Shown here piece by piece: positions 46,780 through 58,305 of a DNA stretch of 64,000 bases. The notes beneath the pieces were generated by a model that saw only the letters and a program-made list of their open reading frames with translations, had not been told where the DNA came from and ran no database searches. Numbering within the stretch: the first letter of the stretch is position 1; every line of letters begins with the position of its first letter. Source of the stretch: Acheta domesticus (lineage: Eukaryota; Arthropoda; Insecta; Orthoptera; Gryllidae); NCBI GenBank assembly GCA_031308135.1, contig JAHLJT010004567.1, positions 135,918,991 to 135,982,990 on the forward strand. Reading direction: 5' to 3'. The position numbers and the translations under genes are program-made.

Positions 46780-49700
46780 CCAACAGTGTTTTATTAATCT
46801 ACATTTAAGAAAAATTAATTCGGATATTTTATCTGCATGGAAAATGGTTAAGTGCAATCCATTAAAATCAAAAGGGACTAAGAACACTTTTTCAAAATCG
46901 GCTCATTTTGCATCTAAATCCTGTCAAATCTTACTTTTCACTTTCAAAACCTGCTAAATCCTAACCCTTATTTTCATAAGCGGCTACATTTAAACCCTTG
47001 ATTTTAAAACTGGCCAGGACAACTCCTCTGTTTCTGAATGGATTAGCTTCAAATTAAGTTTTCGTGTTGATGGGTTAAATAAAAAATCTCATAATGTGAG
47101 TATCGATTGTTAATTACATGAATAATGAATGACTAGATATTAGTAGTTTATTTTATTATTTAAGAATAAAACGTTTGCGAGGTTTTCTTCACATTGCAAA
47201 CACTAAATTAACAGTATTTTTAAACTCAGATCTTTATATAAGTAATAAATATGGAACGCGATTAACAATTTCTTGCTCGTACAATCTTCCGACGGACTCA
47301 GATACGCAACTCAGGAGACAAGGAAGCACAGTGCGACCGTGACAGAATGTCACGTCGCCCATGAATAGATCTGGGAAAATGCGAGAAATGAGGAGAGGGG
47401 TCAGCAGAGCTCCTTTGTGGCTCCTGAATACGATGGGGAGGTTTAATTATAGTCCCTCCGTTTACGAGCGACAAGAAAGGATGAAAAGTGACCGACCCGA
47501 CGCGACGACGAATAAAAGTGGAAGGTAGTAAGCGAAAGCAGTCTACTGCAAAAGGATATATCAAACATTACGCGCGAGGCATCGAATATCGATTTCCGTT
47601 TAGTTCGTTTTTTTTCTAATGAGTATCTGTTCATTCAGACTGATATACTGTTTTCGAAAAAGACGGCAAGACGATTGTGATGTTTTTGCGAGGGACATTG
47701 AAACATAATATTATTTTCATCTAGAAATTATTTGTTTGGAATTGAAACGTGGAGAACACACATTTTAAAGATGATATTTGTTAATTGTATAATTTTATTT
47801 TTTCATATTTTGCCCCAAACATTTTCATATTTTGCTCCAATATTTAGGCTGCTAATTTGACTGACTTTATTGTCAATCAGAATCCATTATTTTAATTTAT
47901 TTTTCTGGCGCAATCTTTAATATTGTGAAATTCCTCATTTGATTTACGCATGTTGCTAATGCAGATTAACTGAATATACTGTGGTTAAACCCCAGTGAAC
48001 TCATAACGATCATTTCACAGTTACATCGTTGTTAAAAAAAACTGACTTTACATTTACCGTAGAGATGAAACATGCCAATAAATTATATATTGCATTAACT
48101 GTTAGGGAGGAAATCGTGACACAATTTCGGAAGATAATTTTGTGGAAGGTGAAAATCTGTGCATTCAGAATTTTGAATGTCTGAGAATGAAATCTTCGTT
48201 TGTCGAACATCACTTGAAATACTGTAAAGGAAAGCATTCTGGCTGGGAACTCGATAGACACTTATTTCAAAAACTAGACAATTTTCAAATATTTAAATCT
48301 AACCACCCGTATGTGCTGTGGAGGGAACATATTTACTAAATTAAAACAAATTCAATGTGCAATCCATTTGAGTGACAACGAAACGCAATAATTTCGCACA
48401 TAAATGTTACGGAAATGTCAGGACATTTCAGGAGATCCATTACGTAAAAGATTACAGGAATCCCTCGAAGTATCATCGATTACTCCGCAGGCAGAGCTAA
48501 TATTACAAACATGAGATACGTCTGGGGGCGAGTTTACATAAACACTAGCTTCACGGGTGAGACGACTCGCGCTTCCCGCTCTCTCCGTCGCGACGGTGAC
48601 AAACGAGGCGGCGGCTGCACCGGGGGCGGCGGATACAGCGCTTGAGGAAGTGCAGAAGTTACACAGCCGGCCCCCGTGGCGACTGCATCTCGCCTCGCGA
48701 ATTACAAATGCCCTTCTAGTTGGCTGAAGCAATTTTAATCTCGAAGTACCATAAACTGCTGTGTCACGGAATGGGGATGGAGATATTAGAATCTTCATTA
48801 TTTATATGTAGGGAACGAATTCATTTGTGTGTATTCATTGACTGTGTCAAACAATCACTGTGATCACTTGCGCAGGAAAGGAGAGGGTATAGAAGTGTGA
48901 ACCTCTTCTCTCCGCCTATACCCAAAAATTAGGAGGCACTCATCATCATCATCATCATCAATAACATCAACAGGCCAAGGAATCTTCCGTACATAATGAG
49001 GCAAAGACAAACCACCACTGTAATTACCTGTCTAGGAAAAGAGGGGGGTAAAACAAGTGAACCTCCTATCTCGCCTACACTCAGCAGTACGGCACTCATA
49101 ATCAGGAAAAAAGCATATTTAGACAGTGGGGGAGGGCAAAGAAAAACACTACTGGGCTCACCTGTCGAGGGAAGAGGATACAAAGGCATACACCTCCTCC
49201 CTCGTCTATTCTAGTTGACCGAGTACAGCGCTCACCGACATACCCAACGAGTCTCTCGTTGCGAGGCCACAACTGACACTTCCTAGGCGGTCGTAAGCTC
49301 CGAACCCTAGGATTGCGATTTTTGACACCAGCTTAGAAGACGGATCGATTGAACGGGACTCCTTAAAAATATAGCTGTTCACTAATTGTCCTTAAAAACG
49401 TAGCTATTTACTATTTATCCTGATAAAATCACTTCAATTTTTGCATTTCTCGTCAATGAGAACTGTATAGCAATGTTGTAGGTGCCACATGATCTAGTAT
49501 TATGAAAACCGTAAATTGTAAACCGTTTCAAACCGTATTGTTTACTGAACAATAAAAAATTACTACTTTTTCAGTAATACAAAAAAATACAATGGAAATA
49601 CAACAAGAAAGCAATAGAGCTAAACCATTTGTTCTAAATAAATTCTTGTTGTAAATATTAATCCGTAAAATCTTTTCTGATAATTACAAACAAATCCATA

Positions 49701-49960
49701 TACGAATCATCTAAAAAACGGATGTTTTGAGAAAACGAGGCTTACAGGAAACGACATCATTGAGAATGGAATGGATTTAACAGGTGCAATATAAGTATTT
49801 TTCTTCATAATTGAAAAACAAACGCTGTTATTGACATTGAACAGTCACAAATGTATACATCCATTTAGTTAGTAAATTTTTGGAATAAAAAAAAATGAAC
49901 ATTTGATTTCTTGAACCTACTTTCTTAAATGATTCCTTTTTTCTTATGATGCCTTAAATC
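46780..49960. other. Spacer, nothing certain
   Basis: Contains an (ATC)n run at about 48943-48962 and a CpG-richer patch at 48540-48700. A 65-codon ORF at 48142-48339 (QNFECLRMKSSFVEHHLKYC) looks coding-like in composition but matches nothing I know. Confidence 0.35.
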
Positions 49961-49974
49961 ACGTAACTATGCTT

Positions 49975-50270
49975 CTCCCGTAACGACAGAAGCAATGTCC
50001 TGCAAAGGACTCCCTCTTGCATTTCCCGCCTCCGTCCCCCCACAACATTTTAGCGAGGCTCCGCGCCTTGGGTGGCCGCTAGCAGCACTAACGTGCCGGA
50101 GGAGGCGGGAGGGGGTCTGGAACGCAAGGCACCACGCAAGCCTGCCTTCGCAAGCGCGCCCGCTAGTTGACACAACTCTCTGCCAGAGCGCGCCGTCACC
50201 GCCATTCCGCTACCTCATGGGGCGAGGCACTCACTCTCCACGCACAACGTTCGGTGGAATAAAATACACA
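49975..50270. other. GC-rich patch, unknown
   Basis: ORFs on both strands without domains; possible island or repeat. Confidence 0.3.
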
Positions 50271-50688
50271 ACGTACGTCTGTAGCAAAATAGTGGATACT
50301 AATTTCTTGTAGAAATGTTGGGATTCAAATTCCTCAAGACGTCGCGAACGAGTGGAAAAATGTATTTTGTGAGTGAAATACCGGTGTTAGTCGACAACTC
50401 GGGGGGAGTCCGATGCCTTGCGCGAGGGCATGGCAAATGAGTGTGGGGAGGATTGGCGTGTTTCTGTTGAGGCAGTCATATTCGAATCGCCCCGTCGACG
50501 CAACCCGCCTCCGTGTCGTGCGCGGGAGGCGGGCGCAGGCTCCGCAAAGCCCCGGCGGCGGGGGCCCCCGGGCGGGCGGCGCAGCGCGCGCTGGGCACGG
50601 GGCGACTGCGCGCGCGGCGCCGGACACCGCGCCAAGGCGACCTCGACTCCCTTTTGGCGCAGGCGGGCATAACGCAGAATATAAAGGT

Positions 50689-50921
50689 GGCTCCACACAT
50701 TCGGCATTCGCCAAGTAGCAAGCTACCGCTCGCCCGATCCTGACCGGAGGATGTGTTCGGCGAATATTCGCTCCCTTCGATGTGTCCAAAAGACCGACAC
50801 GCGGCGGGTAGGGCGAGCGCCGAATGTTCACCATTCGGCAAATAGCAAGCGACCCATCCACACTACTTGGGATTCGGCGAGCGGTTGCTCGCTGTTCGTC
50901 GAATCGCGAATGTGTGGAGCC
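50689..50921. mobile_element. MITE with long inverted repeats, 233 bp
   Basis: The two ends are inverted copies beginning GGCTCCACACATTCG (exact over 15 bases). Similarity continues for about 50 bases through ATTCG.C.A..AGC.AGC..CCGCTCGCC. The interior also contains inverted CGAATGTTCACCATTCGGC and GCGAGCGCCGAATG motifs, so the whole element folds back. The target duplication is unclear: TTAA follows the right end, but the left flank reads AAAGGT. Confidence 0.72.
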
Positions 50922-50934
50922 TTAAAATAAGACT

Positions 50935-51180
50935 AGCGTACCCGTGCGAGAACTCTCGCATGTTAAATCCCATCCTTTCCCTATCTCTTTGTCTATTCTT
51001 TCCATTAAGAAGGAAAGATATCAATGAAACGTTTGTTTGTTTAAAAATGTATAAATGTGACTTCTAATGAACTTACAGAATATCAAACGAAAATAATAAT
51101 ACAATTTATGTTGGAAAAAAATTTCAATAAAGGTTTACTCCGCATTATAGAGAGATGTTCTTGGAAAAATTCATACTTCT
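50935..51180 (+). repeat. Unclassified repeat copy 1, left part (split by the piggyBac-type insertion)
   Basis: GCGTACCCGTGCGAGAACTC and TTTGTTTAAAAATGTATAAA match 52812-53070. The copy stops at the insertion at 51181 and resumes at 52065-52180. Confidence 0.75.
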
Positions 51181-52064
51181 CCCTTTCGTGGGCCGTGGGA
51201 AGCATGTTTCCCACTTAACAAATATCTCCCCAGTTCCCTTCTGAAGCGTTCTTACTGCCAATTCCATGTACTATAATCTATCTTTCATTATTGAAAACGT
51301 TTCTGCATAGTACACTTCCCGCCATTTCCGTGATTGTTGAGTTCGGAGACTGCGTGGGGTAAAGTGTGAATGATCTAGCATTGTCGTGAGCGTACTTCCA
51401 CTCGTGTTTATGGATTATCATTCTTTTCTTGTGTTTTTAGGTATGTGAGAATGTGTTTATTTATTTTGTCATTTAGTTAGATGTTTGAGTAATGATTAAT
51501 TTGATGTTCTATACATTTTTGCCGGGTAATCTGTGTATAAATCATAATGAGTTTTTACGTGCGAAAAGTAGTTCCCATGTTATTTTCGTGGCATATTATG
51601 ATTTTATACAAACAAGTTGTGAAGGTTTATTGGATAGTATTTGTACTCTAAATACAAAAATTTAACTTCTTGATGCTGATTACGAATATCTAAGTTTATT
51701 CCCATTCCTGTTATCGTATGCGAAGTCATTGCAACACCAAGGCTGCTGAGAAAAGGACCAGGTGCATGTGCACAAATTGTAATGTTCCCCACTGTGTGGA
51801 TCCATGTTTCAGAATTTTTCATGGAAAATAAATGTAAAACAAAAAGATTTTGTTAAAAAAATTAAAATTTTTATGTAGTTCATGTCAATTTTTTTCGTAC
51901 CCAAAAAGGGCCGTGGGAAGAATACTTCCCACCTCCTTGTATAAAATCATGGATGATGTAATTTCCTAAATCAATGTAAATTCCAAATAATATTATATTA
52001 CTAAATCATTTTTTTCTATTAGTTTCTACAAATTTAATCTGGATATATTTTGCCCACGAAAGGG
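51181..52064. mobile_element. Non-autonomous piggyBac-type element inserted in a repeat
   Basis: The ends read CCCTTTCGTGGGC at the left and GCCCACGAAAGGG at the right, an exact 13-base inverted repeat. The right flank is TTAA (52065-52068) and the left flank has decayed to TTCT. Palindromes GTGGGAAGCATGTTTCCCAC (51195-51214) and GTGGGAAGAATACTTCCCAC (51913-51932) lie near the two ends. Length is 884 bp, close to the 896 bp of the element at 31158. There is no transposase. An uninterrupted paralogous site at 52812-53180 shows TTAA at the insertion point. Confidence 0.85.
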
Positions 52065-52180
52065 TTAAAAACAACATTTGAAGAAATTATTTAATCTTCC
52101 TCGAGAGTTTGCTTTTCGCTTCCTTTGATTGTCACAAAAATATTAGAAAAGGTTTTTACTTTTGAGAAGGCCAAGTAAAG
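52065..52180 (+). repeat. Unclassified repeat copy 1, right part
   Basis: AACAACATTTGAAGAAATTA and GTTTTTACTTTTGAGAAGGC match 53080-53175 of the second copy. Confidence 0.7.
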
Positions 52181-52301
52181 TAGTCTAAAAAAAACCGGAT
52201 CGGGCAAATACAACCCTACTCTTTGCAATATAATTTAACTTTCCTTGATTTGTTATGTGGAACAGGAGGTTTTGGAGAGGCGGGTGCCAGCATGCTGGGG
52301 T

Positions 52302-52326
52302 GCGAATCGAATCGAATCGAATCGAA
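52302..52326 (+). repeat. (GAATC)n microsatellite
   Basis: Five tandem AATCG pentamers. Confidence 0.85.
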
Positions 52327-52811
52327 AAATGATTTCTACACTAAAAAGTATTGGGTTATTTTCTGGATATAATGTACCTCAAGAAAAGCAATATCGAGCC
52401 AAAAAATAATCAAACTAATATTAGAAACAATTTAGTAGGCTTAGACTTCACTTCGATTCATGGGAATGTTGCTCAAATGGTTTCCATAATGAATATCTTA
52501 ACGAACCGACACCTTGGGTTTAATATCAAACGGTGTCTTATGTACAATATGAGTTTGCAGCTGGGCATTGATGTACATTCTTCCAGATACCGCTAACATT
52601 TAAATCGTGTATTTTGGACTGCAATAGTTGGCTGTTGTCGAGTGACTTGGGCTATTTTTTCTAAATTTTAAATTTAGTTTTTAAATTAATTCACGTAATA
52701 TTGTAGGCTAGCGCGTTTTGATTTTTGTTTTTCATTTATTTCAAGCTATTTTACTTTACCTAATTTAAAAAGTTTGTTCTTTGTGTAGCACAAGTTTTCC
52801 CCTACTACCTC

Positions 52812-53180
52812 CGCGTACCCGTGCGAGAACTCTCACATGTTAGACCCCACACTCAATCATCCCTATCCTTCCATGGGGTCTATTCTGTGAGGGAAATTTG
52901 TCAACGAAACATGATTATTTGTTTAAAAATATATAAAAGTAACTTGCAATGTACTAACACAATATCAAATAAAAATAAAAAACAATGCAATTGACGTTTA
53001 AAAGAAATTTTCAACTAAGATTTATTCAGTATTGTGGAGAGTTTTCTTGAAACAATTCACAACATTCGCTTAAAGACAACATTTGAAGTAATTATTCAAT
53101 ATTCTTTGACAGTTAGTTTTAGCTTTTCGTGATACAAAAAATATTACCTTTTTACTTTTGAGGAAGCTACGTGTCTGAAC
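52812..53180 (+). repeat. Unclassified repeat copy 2, uninterrupted
   Basis: Direct repeat of 50935-51180 plus 52065-52180. It carries TTCGCTTAAAGACAACATTT where copy 1 holds the 884-bp element, so it acts as an internal empty-site control. Confidence 0.75.
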
Positions 53181-53930
53181 CCGCTGACGTGAAAATTTCA
53201 TCGAATGATAACGCAAACACGGTCTTCACTCTTCACTATACACCCACATCCCTCCACAATTAGGTACACAGCACTTACAGACCACGGCAAAACATTAATT
53301 GAATGGTTTCACTACACGCATAAGACACATTTTCATAGTTATCAAGCAATAATAATAATACTTCTAGTTGTTGCTGGAGGGCAAATCTTGAAATAATGAT
53401 TATGCAAATAAACCTCGTCAGACTGCACAAACCATGGTGCATACAGAAAGCGTAAATATACTATTGAGGAATCTAAGTCTTCTAAACATGTCGTCACAAA
53501 AATGGCTATCAGAAACAAGTGCTGAAAAATTGAGGCGGCCTTGATAGTATAGAAGCGCGGAACCGAAAATTTAATTGAATATCGAAGAATGTCCCATCTT
53601 AAACATAATAATATGAAAAACGTTTCTTTGAGGACAAAGGCCTCAAAATTTTAGATTTTAAGGCCCTAGAACGCTTTGTTTAGGAGTTATTTGACGAAAA
53701 CTTTGGCAAGCGTTGCGAGTTGCATTTGACTTGAATATTTAGATGCGTTTTTTAAACAAATCCTTCATATTTTTAAATTCAAAGAGCAATTTGTCACGTC
53801 TCCGTGAAATTCTCTTTCTTTAGAGACCATATTTCTAAAGATTGGTGGCATGTGAGAGCCGCAACGGAAAGGTATAGTACTGAAATAATACAGGAGATGA
53901 TTTTCTATCGTCTGTGGGACATTCTAGTTT
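53181..53930. other. Spacer
   Basis: Nothing recognised. Confidence 0.4.
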
Positions 53931-53934
53931 ACAC

Positions 53935-54085
53935 AATTAGGGAGTTTTTTCACCCTCGAACTTTAAGTACTATCGATCTTCTGCTTACGCACAGTGCAAG
54001 TTTCGCATTACTTTAGTGCATCTGCGCATGCGCAGAAGATCGATAGTGCTTCGCGTTCGAGGGTGCAAAATTTCTCTATTAGTTG
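53935..54085. repeat. Foldback palindrome, ~50-base arms
   Basis: CACCCTCGAACTTTAAGTAC and ATCGATCTTCTGC on the left are complementary to GCAGAAGATCGATAGTGCTT and CGCGTTCGAGGGTGCA on the right, around a loop near 53995-54015. Arms extend weakly outward to AATTAGGGAG and CTCTATTAG. It is a candidate foldback MITE. Confidence 0.7.
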
Positions 54086-54479
54086 GATATGAGAATCGAA
54101 TTCGAGACATCGACAGTGTCTATGGCCTACGCTTAATACTTGGTGGGAACACATATACAATTACGGTTTATACAAGGTCGAAACAGATACACACATGGCA
54201 TACTATCTATATATGATGGATTTACATAATATTTAATTTCAATAAAAATGAATACTACATGCCTCTACTACGAAAACAACTAACTAAACAGTACTATGAA
54301 TACTATAACAAAGCTATATTACAAACAAATCGTACCCTATAAAGCGAAGGAGAAAACCACCGAAAATCAACCACGCAATCTGGAAATCCAGTCTTTTGTT
54401 CAATCCTTCGACTTCGATCCTATTTCGATATTCCATTTTGAGTTACCGTACTGATTGGTTTATTTATCTCTTATATAAG

Positions 54480-54635
54480 CACATAAGCTTGAAGCGTGCA
54501 AACTTTAAAGTTAACATCGTACGTGTTATGCTTAAGCGAACGCATTGTGAATGAGTCCGCATTATAGACGTAGTCGTAACGTTTATATTACCGCCATGTT
54601 TATCTTTATGTTTGCATTGTGAATGAGCCTTTAGA
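54480..54635 (-). mobile_element. Possible MITE with repeated end motif
   Basis: The sequence GCATTGTGAATGAG(T/C)C occurs twice in the same orientation (54543 and 54611), and the right one borders a sharp change to unrelated DNA. Such an AAAGGCTCATTCACAATGC end is seen in insect MITEs from memory, but the partner end is not identified. Confidence 0.3.
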
Positions 54636-54639
54636 GTTT

Positions 54640-54914
54640 GTTCTATCCATCTTATCATTCCATTCGTTCCCTACACTAATGTGGCCAAATTTTGCTCAAA
54701 TATCGATATGTCGATACATCACCAAACATTTTTCGATATAGATGAAAACATTGATGCTTAAAATATGGATGTGTTAAACATGATATAACAGGTAGTGTTT
54801 TCCCACTCTTTATAGTAACATACAAATCACTTATATTCGTATTTTATTGTTTGATCACGTATAAATCATATTTTACAAATAATATTTTTCTAATGTAAAG
54901 GAGTAAACAACTAG
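54640..54914. other. Spacer
   Basis: AT-rich. A short inverted pattern of TCGATA words at 54705-54740; nothing else. Confidence 0.4.
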
Positions 54915-55965
54915 CTGTGCTACAGAATTGAACACACTTTCCTATATTATTTTTCTATTTCTTTTGGTCTCGGATAGCTATTCGAACATGCCACATACTC
55001 ACAAATGCAATGGTGTTTACACATTGCTGGAAATGTCTATATTAACGGTGTGAGATATCTGTAAAAATATTAATTTGTGAGATTTTTGGAAAAGCAAAAA
55101 ATTCCCCAAATTGAACTTAACGTCATATTAAACAATGCAATTAGCACTACCTGTTCGAAAAGTTTGAAGAAACAATTTTCAGCCATTTTTAAGAAAATGG
55201 CGTTTGAGCGATTGCGAAAATGCGGAATTTTGAGCTAGTTTTCGCAGAAAAAAGTCGAGTTCTCGACAAACTTTACTTGACATTATTTAAAGCTCATGTA
55301 CTCGTAACTATAATTATGTGAACAAATCTCAACTAATGCAAAAATTACCAACCTGAGAGACAAGTAAAAAAAATTACATATTTGTAATTTTTTTAAAGAA
55401 AAAGGATAGAGCAATATGGCGTTTATGTCATCTCAAAGAGTATATTTAGCACTATCCCTACGAAAAGTTTAAGGAAAAAAATTGTAACCGTTTTTGAGAA
55501 AACCTTGTTTTGTAATTTTTTACAAATGCAAATATTTCGCGCAATATTGCGCGAAAACTACTAAAATTTTCAAAAACCCGTACATGAAAATGAAAGAACT
55601 CACATTGGAAAACAAACTTTATTTGAAGGAAGAATGTCTATCTCCAATATTGCAGTTGTAGGAAGACGCCGGAAAAAATTGAAACTTTTGCAATTTTTAT
55701 GAGTGTATTTTACTCAATTCTTAGAAGAACTTCAAAGAAATACTTGGAGCCGATTTTGAGAAAATGTTTAGACGGACGGTGTTTGAGAAAATGTTTAGAT
55801 GGACGGACGGACGGACGGACGAACGAACAAACGGACGTTTTGAAAAGAACCACTACTTTGGTATCAGGGGACCCCAAAACGTGTATCTCCCATGAAATCT
55901 CAAATTCGATTTTCCGCAGCATTATATAACTTTTCCTATGCTACTCCGTATTACTACTCCGTACT
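54915..55965 (+). mobile_element. Rep-A family copy, + orientation, tail-to-tail with its neighbour
   Basis: Starts GTGCTACAGAATTGAACACA like the copy at 16585, keeps the TTTTGGTCTCGGATAGCTAT block and GTAGGAAGACGCCGG. It carries a GACGGACG seed at about 55798-55830, then GGTATCAGGGGACC and the ATTATATAACTTTTCC end. A 28-base segment (TTTGAGAAAATGTTTAGA) is duplicated just before the seed. Confidence 0.65.
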
Positions 55966-55974
55966 ATTACTCCG

Positions 55975-57335
55975 TGTATACGTAGTGTAGGGAAATTTAT
56001 GTAATGCTGCACGAGAAAACGCCGAAATTTTGGCAGGAAAAAATTAATTGCGATCCGGGTAACGAATAAGTGGATAAAATCAGTTGCTAAATTAAGAAAA
56101 AAATCCCCTAACACGTGGTGTAGCCAGAATCCCTTTTTTGTGGGTCCTTGATACCGAAAAACCAATTGAAAGCAAACGTCCGTCTGTCCGTCCGTCTGTG
56201 TGTCCGTCCGTCCGTCCGTCCGTCCGTCCGTCTGTGTGTCCGTCCGTCCGTCCGTCCGTCCGTCTGTGTGTCCGTCCGTCCGTCCGTCCGTCCGTCCGTC
56301 CGTCCGTCCGTCCGTCCGTCCGTCCGTCCGTCCGTCCGTCCGTCCGTCCGTCCGTCCGTCCGTCCGTCCGTCCGTCCGTCCGTCCGTCCGTCCGTCCGTC
56401 CGTCCGTCCGTCCGTCCGTCCGTCCGTCCGTCCGTCCGTCCGTCCGTCCGTCCGTCCGTCCGTCCGTCCGTCCGTCCGTCCGTCCGTCCGTCCGTCCGTC
56501 CGTCCGTCCGTCCGTCCGTCCGTCCGTCCGTCCGTCCGTCCGTCCGTCCGTCCGTCCGTCCGTCCGTCCGTCCGTCCGTCCGTCCGTCCGTCCGTCCGTC
56601 CGTCCGTCCGTCCGTCCGTCCGTCCGTCCGTCCGTCCGTCCGTCCGTCCGTCCGTCCGTCCGTCCGTCCGTCCGTCCGTCCGTCCGTCCGTCCGTCCGTC
56701 CGTCCGTCCGTCCGTCCGTCCGTCCGTCCGTCCGTCCGTCCGTCCGTCCGTCCGTCCGTCCGTCCGTCCGTCCGTCCGTCCGTCCGTCCGTCCGTCCGTC
56801 CGTCCGTCCGTCCGTCTATAAATAACACTAGCGCCTAAACCATATGGACGATTTCTTCCAAAATGAATATTCTAGCGTCAATTTGATTCCACTTGAGGCG
56901 CTTCTCTCACGCCATTAATACGCACATTTCTAGCCATTTGTAAACACTATTGTATTTGTGAGTCTGTGTGCTTAAAATAACCAAATGAAGTTTTTCGAAA
57001 ACTCAAAAAGTTTCTGTGAAAGATAGCTTCGAATTTCGTATTTACAGTAGAGCTGAAACGACATTTTCTTGAAACGGCTCCAAATTTTTCAATGAAAAGT
57101 GCCATTTAGGGCAAGGTTTAATTGTTTTTTTTATATTCTTAAAATAATAGTTTTGTTCTACTAATGGAAAACCGAAAACTTAAGAAAATGTCCAAAAAAA
57201 TGTAGTTTCGGCGGCGATAGATGGCAGCTAGCAAGAGTATGTGTCAAGTCCGAATAGCTAACCGAGACCAAAGGAAATAGAAAGATAATACGGGAAAGTC
57301 GTGCCATTCTGTAGCATTCTGTAATTAAGGAATAA
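55975..57335 (-). mobile_element. Rep-A family copy carrying a giant CCGT array
   Basis: Inverted relative to its left neighbour. It reads GGGAAATTTATGTAATGCTG, CGCCGAAATTTTGGCAGGAA, AACACGTGGTGTAGCCAGAA and ACCGAAAAACCAATTGAAAG. The tetranucleotide array 56177-56817 follows. The body then continues through AACACTAGCGCCTAAACCAT to the 5' end GGGAAAGTCGTGCCATTCTG near 57300-57320. Confidence 0.65.
56177..56817 (+). repeat. (CCGT)n microsatellite, ~640 bp, ~546 bp perfect
   Basis: Interrupted CGTCTGTGTGTC repeats occupy 56177-56270. From 56271 to 56816 the CCGT tetranucleotide is uninterrupted, about 136 copies. Because 4 is not a multiple of 3, all frames read the same repeating peptide (PSVR on one strand, TDGR on the other), which explains the three long ORFs. 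They are not genes. Confidence 0.97.
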
Positions 57336-57887
57336 CAGAAATATGGAAACAAACATTAAAATAATTAAGTTAAGAAATGTTCCGGAATTTTCGTAATACT
57401 GAAGAGGATTCTCAAACGGTACTAGGATGATTTCAATTCACTCGCCTGCCAACTTTCGTTAAGCCGCCTTTACAGGCAGGTCCCCAAAATTAGCAAATCT
57501 CGTCCGGCAAAACTTGTTGGAGGTAAAACGCAGTGAAAACAGACTGTTTTAAGCGAAACGTTGATGCAGTCACATCAAAGAAACCCCAATCGTGTCCCCG
57601 ACCAGAGAAGAGGAAAAATATGGCGGACGGGTAGGCAGCGCTGGCTTGCGAGTTCGTAGTCTTCATTTGGATGTAATTTGATTCCCGTTTCAACTTTTCT
57701 GCCGAGGAACGCGTAAATTTCAATTCGCTGTGCGGCGCCGACTGCACGACGTCAGCACTGGAGGGAGAGAGAGAGCGTTAATGGGGAGGGAAGAGGGGGA
57801 AGGCGAAAGCAAAGAGGGAGCGGAGGAGGGGGAAAAATGAAACAGCATCGGATGCCCCTTGAATCTCCCGAGATTGATGCTGTTTAC
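57336..57887. other. Spacer with purine-rich GAGGGA stretch
   Basis: About 57760-57840 is GA-rich. A minus ORF (57490-57747) has no domain. Confidence 0.4.
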
Positions 57888-58305
57888 ATTAGTCCCGTAA
57901 GTTTAGTACTTGGTTTACGTCAGAAATTGATGTGATCTTCCCCGGTCGTATGGCGAAATCCAGAGTCGACATACACATCAGTTTGTAGGGTTTTCCTCAA
58001 CGACATATCTTCCTCCAGCAGGGCACTGCCCCAGCTGGGACGAATTCTAAGTTCCTGACATGCGTGGTTATGTAGTGTATGTAAGTGTAAGTATGTGTAA
58101 GGATGGGATTAGGATAAGAAAAAGATGAAGAAAAGATCACGCGTGGTCCATAGCCCATTGTTACTGCCCGGCATTCGCCTGGTGTTGTTTGGAGAAATCA
58201 CGAAAAACTACCGACCTGAGCAGCCAACCGCTAAAATTCTCATCCACACAGCGGCTGAATTTGACCTGTAGCTTGTTTCGTAAGTCCTACTCTGAGCCAC
58301 GTCAG
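57888..58305 (-). mobile_element. S1 SINE, diverged copy
   Basis: Blocks ACATTAGTCCCGTAAG, GGTCGTATGGCGAAATCC, CCCCAGCTGGGACGAATTC, GTGTATGTAAGTGTAAG and CGGCATTCGCCTGGTG occur in the S1 order. The tRNA head has eroded. Confidence 0.7.

Noticed and set aside
48142..48339. 65-codon ORF with FECLRMKSSFVEHHLKYC
   Set aside because: Composition looks coding but there is no splice signal, homologue or neighbour that supports it.
55941..56838. Long ORFs of 212-295 codons reading PSVR or TDGR repeats
   Set aside because: They are the translation of the CCGT array, which lacks stops in every frame; the peptide repeat is a by-product.
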